Notes: a model not told the origin generated them from the sequence alone. A stretch of 10,634 nucleotides of DNA from Bacteroidota bacterium (GCA_007128495.1 SKXH01000029.1:1-10634); one strand, 5' to 3'. Numbered from the stretch's first letter, positions 1 to 6,720 are shown. Numbers and translations: made by a program.

Positions 1-515
1 CCATAAAACGGTAGGACGGAATGCCCGCCGGAACTTGTCATCGCATAGATACGACCACCTTTCTTCATTAATCCGCGGGTAAACGCACCCTGCACCCAGT
101 AAACCAGCGAGGTTGCCATCACATCAACTGTCATATCCATTTGCCGCTGCGTCATCATATCCTGAGGGTTTTCAGAAATAAATGGGCGTAAGGTTCCGAA
201 TGCTAACGAATGCATGACGACTTTAAGGTTAGCGTCTTTGTCTTTATCGAAAACCTTTTTCACTTCATCCAGCACCTCATTACGCTTCGTTTCATCTGAG
301 GCATTAACATTAAAAAAGAGTGCCTGCGCATCGGCATCTTCAATTTCTTTCTTAATGGCTTCTACCTGCGGTAAAGTTGCCGCACGGTCAAAATGTACAC
401 CGATTATATTCATACCGCACCGGGCAAGCTCTTTCGCAGTCGCTCCGCCGAATCCACTCGACGCCCCCAGAATAAGCGCCCAATCGTTCTTTCTGAATTT
501 TATATCATTGCTCAA
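1..515 (-). CDS. Enoyl-ACP-reductase-like SDR oxidoreductase, C-terminus off window
   Basis: This is the N-terminal 171 residues of a short-chain dehydrogenase/reductase, cut by the left window edge. An NAD(P)-binding glycine motif, GASSGFG, lies at residues 17-23 after the first beta strand (WALIL). An HSLAFG segment at 102-107 matches the HSIGF segment of FabI-type enoyl-ACP reductases. TSSGGHSVLPFY at 160-171 aligns with the FabI active-site stretch, and its last residue, the last full codon before the edge, sits where the catalytic Tyr of FabI lies. The upstream FabI Tyr is Ser here. The likely role is NAD(P)H-dependent reduction of an enoyl-thioester in fatty acid synthesis in the cytoplasm, but another SDR substrate is possible. 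The start is TTG at 515, chosen because GAGG (521-524) precedes it by 5 bases, the ATG at 508 is in another frame and stops at once, and the next in-frame Met (residue 35) would delete the Rossmann motif. It lies 68 bases downstream of the pyrB-like gene and may have its own promoter. Confidence 0.8.
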   Translation of the reverse strand, partial: MSNDIKFRKNDWALILGASSGFGGATAKELARCGMNIIGVHFDRAATLPQVEAIKKEIEDADAQALFFNVNASDETKRNEVLDEVKKVFDKDKDANLKVVMHSLAFGTLRPFISENPQDMMTQRQMDMTVDVMATSLVYWVQGAFTRGLMKKGGRIYAMTSSGGHSVLPFY

Positions 516-520
516 AATAA

Positions 521-524
521 CCTC
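521..524 (-). promoter_or_regulatory. Ribosome binding site fixing a TTG start
   Basis: GAGG on the minus strand lies 5 bases before TTG at 515. It is the only good Shine-Dalgarno match near the N-terminus of the reductase and supports a non-ATG start. Confidence 0.6.
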
Positions 525-548
525 GATTATTGATTAATGATGACATGG

Positions 549-554
549 ATTATA
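549..554 (-). promoter_or_regulatory. Possible -10 element for the SDR gene
   Basis: A perfect TATAAT reads on the minus strand 33 bases before the TTG start, in the AT-rich gap between the pyrB-like gene and the reductase. No convincing -35 lies 16-18 bases upstream (AGTCTT at 572-577 with 17-base spacing), so the call rests on the -10 alone. If real, the reductase can be transcribed independently of the carbamoyl cluster. Confidence 0.25.
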
Positions 555-567
555 ATTTTAATTCCCA

Positions 568-582
568 ATATAAGACTTATAT
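568..582. repeat. Short AT-rich palindrome just after the pyrB-like stop
   Basis: ATATAAG-A-CTTATAT has perfect 7-base arms around one base. It starts one base after the pyrB-like stop codon (584-586). It has no U-tract on the minus strand and a centre too tight for a hairpin, so it is not an intrinsic terminator. A protein-binding site or chance in AT-rich DNA are both possible. Confidence 0.3.
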
Positions 583-583
583 A

Positions 584-1507
584 TCATCCAAACAACATCG
601 ATAACAATGCCATCCGAACCAGAATGCCGTTACGTGCCTGCCTGAAATATGCAGCCCTCGGGTCGTTATCAACCTCAGGCGATATTTCCTTGAGCCGCGG
701 CAGCGGATGCATTATGATCGCCTGTGGCGACATACTTTGCACCACGTCCGGGTCAATATAATATTCTTTTGCGAATTTTTCATATTCATCGGCTTTGTCA
801 CCAAAGAGTTCCTTGTCGATGCGGGTTTGATATACTACATCGACTTCCGGAATAATGCTTCCCAGCTTATCAACGGTATCATACCAAACTTCATTCTCCT
901 CGAGGTATTCCAGAATATCCTTACGCATTTGAATGACATCCGGAGCCACAAAATACAATTTAACCCGTTCGAATTTTCCGAGCAGATATGATAAAGAGCG
1001 AACCGTTCTTCCGTTTGCAAGATCGCCCACAAACGCTACTTTTAATCCCTCAACCGAGCCGCGTTCTTTGTAGATGGTATAAAGGTCGAGCAGCGCCTGT
1101 GTCGGATGCTGTCCGCCTTTGCCGTCGCCTGCATTAATGATCGGAACGCGTGAGACCTTCGCGGCACGCTTCGACCCGCCGACTTCGTTATGGCGCAATA
1201 CGATCACATCGGTATAGTTGTTCAATACTTTGACGGTATCTTCGAGACTTTCGCCGGATGCTCCCGATGAAAAATCGCGGGCATTCTCTGTGGATATCAC
1301 TCTTCCGCCGAGGCGGTGCATTGCCGCTTCGAACGAGAAACGTGTGCGCGTGGACGGTTCGTAAAATAATGACGCCATTATTTTATCGTTATAATCCTGT
1401 GTACCCCCGCGGGCAAGAACACGGTCCATCTGATCGGTGACGGAGAATAATTCATTCAGTAACGGTCGTGTAAATTGCTGCGACTCAAGTACGTGTTGTA
1501 TGTTCAT
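584..1507 (-). CDS. pyrB: Aspartate carbamoyltransferase-like protein (PyrB family)
   Basis: This 307-residue protein has full length for an aspartate carbamoyltransferase catalytic chain. The family transfers the carbamoyl group from carbamoyl phosphate to aspartate, the first committed step of pyrimidine synthesis. The phosphate-binding FYEPSTRTR is at 48-56, RH at 105-106, HPTQ at 134-137, GDLANGRTV at 161-169, YQTR at 226-229 and HPLPR at 267-271. The Thr in HPTQ, instead of Cys, separates it from ornithine transcarbamoylases. Numbering happens to follow E. coli closely in the key regions. Two usually invariant residues differ. The 80s loop reads SSGASGES, with Ser where Lys84 belongs, and TRIDKEL has Asp for Gln231 and Leu for Arg234. 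The GDGKGGQHP segment is also one residue longer than the usual GDGTGQHP. It starts 6 bases after the carbamate kinase stop, with AAGGA (1518-1522) inside the end of that gene. No regulatory-chain gene (pyrI) is next to it. Family membership is certain; aspartate as acceptor is not. Confidence 0.85.
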   Translation of the reverse strand: MNIQHVLESQQFTRPLLNELFSVTDQMDRVLARGGTQDYNDKIMASLFYEPSTRTRFSFEAAMHRLGGRVISTENARDFSSGASGESLEDTVKVLNNYTDVIVLRHNEVGGSKRAAKVSRVPIINAGDGKGGQHPTQALLDLYTIYKERGSVEGLKVAFVGDLANGRTVRSLSYLLGKFERVKLYFVAPDVIQMRKDILEYLEENEVWYDTVDKLGSIIPEVDVVYQTRIDKELFGDKADEYEKFAKEYYIDPDVVQSMSPQAIIMHPLPRLKEISPEVDNDPRAAYFRQARNGILVRMALLSMLFG

Positions 1508-1513
1508 AAGTTT

Positions 1514-2464
1514 TTATTCCTTTACAAAGTGTGTTCCCGTCCCGCCGTCAACCGCACGTCCGAGGTTTTCGGGAGTCGTAATGATCGCGTGGCTGCCGCC
1601 TGCCTCCATGTAATTTACAACCGCTTCAATCTTCGGCCCCATATTTCCCGGCGGAAAGTGTCCGTCCTTCATATACCGGTTTGCTTCTTCGATAGTCAAG
1701 CGGTCAAGTTCTTTCTGATCGGGCTTTTTGAAATTCAGGCATACTTTTTCCGCATCGGTCGAGATAATAAACAAGTCGGCTTTCAATGATTGAGCGAGAA
1801 TTGAAGAAGCCCGGTCTTTATCGATAACCGCCTCAATGCCGAAGAGCCGGTCATCCCGTCTCACAACGGGAACACCTCCTCCCCCCACAGCAATCACGAT
1901 TATGTCGTCATCGACAGCCGCTTGGATCATTCTGGCTTCAACGATCTCCTGCGGTATCGGCGACGGAACAACGCGCCGGTAACCCCGTGCGGCATCCTCG
2001 ACCATCTGCCAGTTTAATTGTTCTGTCTTTTCCTTCGCTTCATCTTCATTATAAAACGGTCCGACGGGTTTCGTTGGATTCTTGAATGCGGGATCGTTCT
2101 CATCGACAACAACCTGTGTAACAACACTACCGACCTCATCATCACGGTCATTATCGTCAAGTGCACGCTGCAGGGAATTCTGTATCATATATCCCATAGA
2201 GCCCTGCGTATCAGCCACACAAACATCGAGCGTATGAGTATACACCTGATGTGCCGCGAGTTCGGAGCGCAGCAATTGCGCTCCGACCTGCGGGCCGTTT
2301 CCATGGGTCACAATAACTCTGTATCCCCGCAACACAAGTTGTACGATCGAGCGGCACGTTTCCTCTATATTTTGGAATTGTTCCTCTATCGTACCGCGCT
2401 GTCCCGATTTAATAATTGAATTTCCGCCGATTGCAATCAGTGCAAGTTTTTTACGTTCACTCAT
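1514..2464 (-). CDS. arcC: Carbamate kinase
   Basis: Carbamate kinase interconverts ATP plus carbamate (from ammonia and bicarbonate) with ADP plus carbamoyl phosphate. In the arginine deiminase route it runs toward ATP; in a few thermophiles it is thought to make carbamoyl phosphate. At 316 residues it has normal family length. It has the amino-acid-kinase fold motifs AIGGNSI (11-17), THGNGPQVG (53-61), QGSMGYMIQ (87-95), PTKPVGPFY (130-138), GYRRVVPSP (161-169), GGGGVPV (194-200), DKDRAS (215-220), STDAEKV (235-241) and GHFPPGNMGPK (268-278), all intact. Its ATG (2462-2464) overlaps the stop of the ornithine carbamoyltransferase gene as ATGA, with only a weak Shine-Dalgarno, so translation is probably coupled to that gene. 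No arginine deiminase or arginine/ornithine antiporter gene is in the window. Confidence 0.95.
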   Translation of the reverse strand: MSERKKLALIAIGGNSIIKSGQRGTIEEQFQNIEETCRSIVQLVLRGYRVIVTHGNGPQVGAQLLRSELAAHQVYTHTLDVCVADTQGSMGYMIQNSLQRALDDNDRDDEVGSVVTQVVVDENDPAFKNPTKPVGPFYNEDEAKEKTEQLNWQMVEDAARGYRRVVPSPIPQEIVEARMIQAAVDDDIIVIAVGGGGVPVVRRDDRLFGIEAVIDKDRASSILAQSLKADLFIISTDAEKVCLNFKKPDQKELDRLTIEEANRYMKDGHFPPGNMGPKIEAVVNYMEAGGSHAIITTPENLGRAVDGGTGTHFVKE

Positions 2465-3378
2465 CGTAACAACTCATGCATTAATGCCTTTTGTACGTGA
2501 AGCCGGTTCTCTGCTTCCTGGAATACCACCGATTGGTCCGAATCGATCACTTCGTCGGTGACTTCTTCGCCGCGGTGTGCGGGCAAACAATGTAAAAATA
2601 TAGCATCGGCGTTTGCCTTTGCCATAAGATCGCTGTTTACCTGATACGGAGAAAATATTTTCTTTCTCTCTTCCGCTTCCGATTCCTGTCCCATACTTGC
2701 CCAGACATCGGTATATACTGCGTCGGCGTTAGCAACAGCGTCCTCGGCATCGTTCGTCGCTACGATCTTCGCTCCGAACCGTTCCGCATCTTTTTTGGCT
2801 TTTTCAACAACCGCTTTATCCGGTTCATATCCTTTCGGTGTTGCAACGCTCACATTAACACCAAGCCGTGCGCCGGTTAACATGAGTGAATGCGCGACAT
2901 TGTTGCCGTCGCCGACATAGGTCAGTTTTTTACCTTTCAGATCTCCCTTTACTTCCCACATTGTAAAAAAGTCTGCAAGCGCCTGACACGGGTGTTCATG
3001 ATCGGTCAGTCCGTTTATGATCGGTATACTTGCAAACTCGGCCATATCGGTACAAATGGAATGGGCAAACGTACGGATCATAATAATATCGACCATGCGT
3101 TCGAGGTTTTTAGCAACATCGAACACCGATTCACGTTTACCGAGATTTATATCGTTCGGGCCGAGGAAAATACCGTTCCCGCCGAGCTGTTGAATACCGA
3201 CGTCGAACGTCACGCGGGTTCGTAACGATGGTTTTTCAAATATCATTGCAAGAGACATTCCCTCGCGGGCCCGGATATATTTATTCCGGTTTGCTTTCAT
3301 ATCTTTAGCTAATTCATACAGATCCTGTATTTCTTCGGTGGTGATATCCTGAGCGGATATAAAATCTTGTGCTTTCAT
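2461..3378 (-). CDS. argF: Ornithine carbamoyltransferase
   Basis: This 305-residue enzyme makes citrulline from ornithine and carbamoyl phosphate (arginine synthesis), or carries out the reverse phosphorolysis in arginine or citrulline catabolism. The phosphate-binding EKPSLRTR is at 48-55, LGPNDINLGKRES at 72-84 and HPCQALAD at 129-136, whose Cys is the ornithine-type signature. GDGNNVAHS is at 157-164, the ornithine-binding DVWASMG at 224-230 and HCLPAHRG at 263-270. All are canonical. The sequence does not show whether it works anabolically (argF) or catabolically (arcB); the carbamate kinase neighbour is compatible with either. The upstream GTPase gene ends 36 bases earlier. The leader is AT-rich with no recognisable Shine-Dalgarno, and a three-codon ATG AAA CTA TGA overlaps the start codon. 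The gene overlaps the downstream carbamate kinase by 4 bases. Confidence 0.95.
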   Translation of the reverse strand: MKAQDFISAQDITTEEIQDLYELAKDMKANRNKYIRAREGMSLAMIFEKPSLRTRVTFDVGIQQLGGNGIFLGPNDINLGKRESVFDVAKNLERMVDIIMIRTFAHSICTDMAEFASIPIINGLTDHEHPCQALADFFTMWEVKGDLKGKKLTYVGDGNNVAHSLMLTGARLGVNVSVATPKGYEPDKAVVEKAKKDAERFGAKIVATNDAEDAVANADAVYTDVWASMGQESEAEERKKIFSPYQVNSDLMAKANADAIFLHCLPAHRGEEVTDEVIDSDQSVVFQEAENRLHVQKALMHELLR

Positions 3379-3414
3379 AGTTTCATTTTTTAAAATTGTT
3401 CAACAAACAGATTA

Positions 3415-4731
3415 TTATTTAAGAACGGGTTTCAATGCATCGGTCAGATCCGGTCTTCCGATCTCGCTTAAGTCGTATCGTACCCGTACATTCGGCTTTT
3501 TGATATCGATGACTTTGCGTAGATCGATCGGCGTTCCGACGATCACTGCATCGCAGTCCGTTTTGTTTATGGTATCTTCAAGATCTTTCTTTTGTTTATC
3601 GCCATATCCCATGGCAGGCAGAAGAATACCAATATTCGGATATTTCTTAAAGGTTTCTTTAATTGTTCCGACGGTATACGGCCGCGGATCGACGATTTCC
3701 ATTGCGCCGAACTTCCGTGCAGCGATGGTTCCCGCTCCGTAGGTCATATCGCCGTGGGTCAGCGTCGGGCCGTCTTCGACAACAAGCACACGCTTACCCC
3801 GGATGACCTCCGGGTCATCAACCGCAATCGGCGACGCAGCTTCGATAATCATCGCTTTCGGATTGGCTTGTGCAATATTCGATCTCACTTTATCTACATT
3901 TTCAGGATACGCGGAATCGACCTTATTGATAATAACTACATCGGCAATCCGGAGATTAACCTCACCGGGATAATAGCTGAGCTCATGCCCCGGGCGGTGC
4001 GGATCTGCGACCGTGATGGTTACGGTCGGTTTGAAGAACGGCGTATCGTTGTTTCCGCCGTCCCAGATGATAACATCGGCTTCCTGTTCAGCCTGACGGA
4101 GGATCGCCTCATAATCGACGCCCGCGTACACGATGGTACCTTCATTAACATGATGTTCGTACTCTTCGATTTCTTCGATAGTGCAATCATGTTTTTTGAA
4201 ATCCTCTTCCGTTTCAAATCGTTGTACTTTTTGTTTTACAAGATCGCCGTACGGCATCGGATGTCTGACCACAACAAGTTTCTTGCCTTTTTCGCGGAGC
4301 ATCTCACAAACACGCCGTGAGGTCTGGCTTTTACCCGCACCTGTTCTGACGGCGACAACCGCAACCACCGGCACTTTCGACTCGAGCATTGTTTCGTTCA
4401 TACCGAGCATTTTAAAATTTGCACCGGCAGCCAATACGATCGATCCTTTATCCATAACATATTGATGTGAAACGTCGGAATAAGAAAACACAACGTCGTT
4501 CACTTTATGCTTTCGAATCAGATCGACAAGTTCTTCTTCGGCATGGATCGGTATACCTTTTGGATATAATGAACCGGCTAACTCGGCTGGATATTTACGG
4601 CCTTCGATATTCGGTATTTGGGTTGCGGTAAACGCAACAACTTCATACGCATCATTATCCCGGTAAAACACATTGAAATTATGGAAGTCGCGGCCTGCCG
4701 CTCCCATGATAATTACTTTACGCTTTGACAT
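3415..4731 (-). CDS. COG2403-type GTPase related to cyclic 2,3-diphosphoglycerate synthetase
   Basis: This 438-residue protein is recognised as a member of the family that includes archaeal cyclic 2,3-diphosphoglycerate synthetase. The N-terminal domain (1-115) begins KVIIMGAAGRDFHNFN, a dinucleotide-binding-like strand and turn. A P-loop follows at 126-139, AVAVRTGAGKSQTSRR-like, where VRTGAGKS lacks the first Gly of a textbook Walker A but fits this family's form. IIWDGGNNDTPF (221-232) looks like a Walker B region, NKVD (269-272) a guanine-specificity motif, and EDGPTLTHGDMTYGAG (319-334) and GRPDL (425-429) are further conserved-looking segments. The archaeal enzyme closes an intramolecular phosphoanhydride in 2,3-diphosphoglycerate using ATP. 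The bacterial function is, as far as I know, not established. The start is supported by GGAGG (4736-4740), 4 bases upstream. As first gene of the cluster, it probably acts in the same pathway as the carbamate kinase and carbamoyltransferases. That link is inferred from position only. Confidence 0.8.
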   Translation of the reverse strand: MSKRKVIIMGAAGRDFHNFNVFYRDNDAYEVVAFTATQIPNIEGRKYPAELAGSLYPKGIPIHAEEELVDLIRKHKVNDVVFSYSDVSHQYVMDKGSIVLAAGANFKMLGMNETMLESKVPVVAVVAVRTGAGKSQTSRRVCEMLREKGKKLVVVRHPMPYGDLVKQKVQRFETEEDFKKHDCTIEEIEEYEHHVNEGTIVYAGVDYEAILRQAEQEADVIIWDGGNNDTPFFKPTVTITVADPHRPGHELSYYPGEVNLRIADVVIINKVDSAYPENVDKVRSNIAQANPKAMIIEAASPIAVDDPEVIRGKRVLVVEDGPTLTHGDMTYGAGTIAARKFGAMEIVDPRPYTVGTIKETFKKYPNIGILLPAMGYGDKQKKDLEDTINKTDCDAVIVGTPIDLRKVIDIKKPNVRVRYDLSEIGRPDLTDALKPVLK

Positions 4732-4735
4732 TATG

Positions 4736-4740
4736 CCTCC
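4736..4740 (-). promoter_or_regulatory. Strong ribosome binding site of the GTPase gene
   Basis: GGAGG on the minus strand lies 4 bases before the ATG at 4731. It is the strongest Shine-Dalgarno of the cluster and marks this as its first gene. Confidence 0.6.
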
Positions 4741-4767
4741 GTTTATTTTCTATATAGTGTAGTTACA

Positions 4768-4801
4768 AAACGGCGTTCCGCACCGAAGACGGAACCCGTT
4801 T
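4768..4801 (-). terminator. glmS: Terminator-like hairpin between glmS and the GTPase cluster
   Basis: The arms 4768-4780 and 4790-4801 pair over 12 base pairs with one bulged C (4774) and a 9-base loop. Read on the minus strand, the hairpin is followed by TTTTG, with the Ts overlapping the last stem pairs. It probably ends the glmS transcript and separates it from the carbamoyl cluster. The T-run is short, so partial read-through or an attenuator role is possible. The opposite side (plus-strand reading) is also T-rich. Confidence 0.55.
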
Positions 4802-4811
4802 ATTATTGGTA

Positions 4812-4830
4812 TGTATAAACAATTTATACA
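4812..4830. promoter_or_regulatory. 19-base palindrome upstream of the GTPase cluster, possible operator
   Basis: TGTATAAACAATTTATACA has perfect 8-base arms around CAA. It lies between the glmS stop and the hairpin, about 80 bases before the GTPase start. Size and symmetry suit a dimeric repressor. It does not match the ArgR consensus (TGAAT...ATTCA), although the downstream genes include arginine-type enzymes. A TATAAA inside it could be part of a promoter, but I find no matching -35. Confidence 0.35.
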
Positions 4831-4867
4831 GATGTTATTTCGGTTGATTGCCCGAGTGTGTGCCGGG

Positions 4868-4888
4868 ATAATACTGTGAAAGTATTAT
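4868..4888 (-). repeat. 8-bp stem overlapping the glmS stop codon
   Basis: ATAATACT (4868-4875) and AGTATTAT (4881-4888) pair perfectly around a 5-base loop. The stem covers the glmS stop codon (4885-4887). It is AT-rich and has no following T-run, so it is unlikely to terminate by itself. It might protect the 3' end or be chance. Confidence 0.3.
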
Positions 4889-6720
4889 TCGACGGTCACG
4901 CTCTTGGCAAGATTTCTCGGTTGGTCGACGTTGCAACCACGAAATACCGCTATGTAATACGCGAGAAGTTGAAGAGGGATACTTGATATAATCGGAGAAA
5001 AGAGATCGAGTGTCTCAGGTATACGGATCACATAGTTTGCGTGCCGTTCGATCTCCGTATCGTTATCATTCGCTATAGCAATAATTTTCCCTCGTCGAGC
5101 TTTTACTTCCTGAATGTTACTCATCACCTTGTCATAAGATGCATCATGGGTCGCCACAACGACGACCGGCATGTTCTCATCGATCAAGGCGATCGGGCCA
5201 TGTTTCATTTCCGCAGCGGGATAGCCCTCAGCATGAATATACGAAATTTCTTTGAGTTTTAAAGCACCCTCAAGGGCAACCGGGAAATTATATCCCCGGC
5301 CGAGATAGAGGAAATTCCGCGCAAATGAAAACCGCTCCGCAATATCCTGTATATACGCTGTTTGATCGAGTATTCCCTGCACCATTTTGGGTAAACTTTT
5401 CAGCTCGCTCAATATTTTATAGCCGTCGGTAATCGACATACCGCGCAGCCGGGCCATCAGAACGGTCAGCAGCGACAACACCGTTAGCTGCGAGGTGAAA
5501 GCTTTCGTCGATGCGACACCGATTTCAGGGCCGGCATGAATATACACGCCGCCGTCGGTTTCCCGTGCAATTGAACTGCCGACGACGTTTACAATGCCGA
5601 ATACCTTTGCACCCCGCATCTTTGCCTCGCGGACCGCCGCAAGCGTATCGGCTGTCTCGCCGCTCTGGCTGATTGCCCAGACGATATCGTTCTCTGTTAC
5701 GATCGGATTGCGGTAACGGAATTCCGATGCATATTCAACTTCAACCGGCACCCGCGCATACTGCTCGATCATATATTCACCCACCAGGGCGGCATGCCAC
5801 GAAGTTCCGCACGCCGTTATAATGAAACGCTGTGCCTTTCGCAAATCATCGAGTACGTCGCGTAAGCCGCCGAGCTTTACATCCCCCTCTTCAAATAGTA
5901 TCCTGCCGCGAAGAGCATCGGCAATGGTGGTCGGCTGCTCGTGGATTTCTTTGAGCATAAAATGCGGGAAACCGGCTTTTTCAATTTGTTCAATATCGAA
6001 CGTCAGTTTGTGGACTGTTTTTTCCACTTCAATATTATCGATTGTTGTGGTGGTAAAATCATCGCGCGAGAGAACTGCAACCTCACCGTCTTCAAGATAC
6101 ACAACGCTGCGGGTATGCCGCACCAAAGCCGCCGCATCACTTGCAATATAGTGTTCACCGTCGCCTATTCCTATGACAAGCGGACTCCCCTTTCGCGCGA
6201 CGATGATCCGGTCGGGCGCGTGTGCGCTGATGACGGCAATACCGTACGCACCGTCAACCTCTTTCAATGCCAGACGAACTGCATTGGTAAAGTCGCCATC
6301 GGTATACTTGTACATTTCTTCGATTAGATGTGCAAGTATCTCGGTATCGGTATCTGATGTAAATTTATGCCCGACTTGCTCAAGCTTGGTCCGTATCGCC
6401 TGGTAGTTTTCTATTATGCCGTTATGAACAAGCGCTATTTTATTTTCACAATCTATGTGCGGGTGAGCGTTACGCTCTGTGGGTTCACCGTGTGTAGCCC
6501 ATCGTGTATGACCGAGTGCAAGAGATCCGTTATCGAGATCCTGGGGGAGGGATTTTTCAAGTTCCGATACTTTGCCGCTTATACGTGTAACAAGGATTTC
6601 ACCGTTCCCGACTGTCGCAACACCGGCAGAATCGTATCCCCTGTATTCCAGCCGTTTTAATCCTTCAATGATGATCGGTAACGCTTTCTGTTTTCCAATA
6701 TATCCGACTATTCCACACAT
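4885..6720 (-). CDS. glmS: Glutamine--fructose-6-phosphate aminotransferase (isomerizing)
   Basis: GlmS makes glucosamine-6-phosphate from fructose-6-phosphate and glutamine, the entry step to peptidoglycan and lipopolysaccharide amino sugars, in the cytoplasm. At 611 residues it matches the family (609 in E. coli). The protein starts MCGIVGYIG with Cys2 as the glutaminase nucleophile. HTRWATHG (71-78), VHNGIIENY (98-106) and SDTDTE (122-127) complete the N-terminal amidotransferase domain. Two SIS sugar-isomerase domains follow, with CGTSWHA (304-310), SQSGETADT (351-359), STKAFTSQ (404-411), the isomerase segment KLKEISYIHAEGYP (488-501), EMKHGP (504-509), and the C-terminal tail NLAKSVTVE with Lys606. 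Nothing is missing. GGGAG (6726-6730) precedes the ATG by 5 bases. The 142-base upstream gap is shared with the divergent phospholipase gene. I do not recognise a glmS ribozyme in it. Confidence 0.98.
   Translation of the reverse strand: MCGIVGYIGKQKALPIIIEGLKRLEYRGYDSAGVATVGNGEILVTRISGKVSELEKSLPQDLDNGSLALGHTRWATHGEPTERNAHPHIDCENKIALVHNGIIENYQAIRTKLEQVGHKFTSDTDTEILAHLIEEMYKYTDGDFTNAVRLALKEVDGAYGIAVISAHAPDRIIVARKGSPLVIGIGDGEHYIASDAAALVRHTRSVVYLEDGEVAVLSRDDFTTTTIDNIEVEKTVHKLTFDIEQIEKAGFPHFMLKEIHEQPTTIADALRGRILFEEGDVKLGGLRDVLDDLRKAQRFIITACGTSWHAALVGEYMIEQYARVPVEVEYASEFRYRNPIVTENDIVWAISQSGETADTLAAVREAKMRGAKVFGIVNVVGSSIARETDGGVYIHAGPEIGVASTKAFTSQLTVLSLLTVLMARLRGMSITDGYKILSELKSLPKMVQGILDQTAYIQDIAERFSFARNFLYLGRGYNFPVALEGALKLKEISYIHAEGYPAAEMKHGPIALIDENMPVVVVATHDASYDKVMSNIQEVKARRGKIIAIANDNDTEIERHANYVIRIPETLDLFSPIISSIPLQLLAYYIAVFRGCNVDQPRNLAKSVTVE

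Noticed and set aside
568..582. Intrinsic terminator after the pyrB-like gene
   Set aside because: The arms are AT-only apart from one pair, the centre is a single base and no T-run follows on the minus strand.
3592..4320. A 242-codon open frame on the plus strand, opposite the GTPase gene
   Set aside because: It lies wholly inside a well-supported gene on the other strand, shows no recognisable motif and has no ribosome site. Open frames like this arise from codon use of the real gene.
4812..4830. ArgR operator in front of the carbamoyl cluster
   Set aside because: The palindrome has TGTATAAA arms rather than TGAAT/ATTCA, so it is kept only as a possible operator for an unknown regulator.
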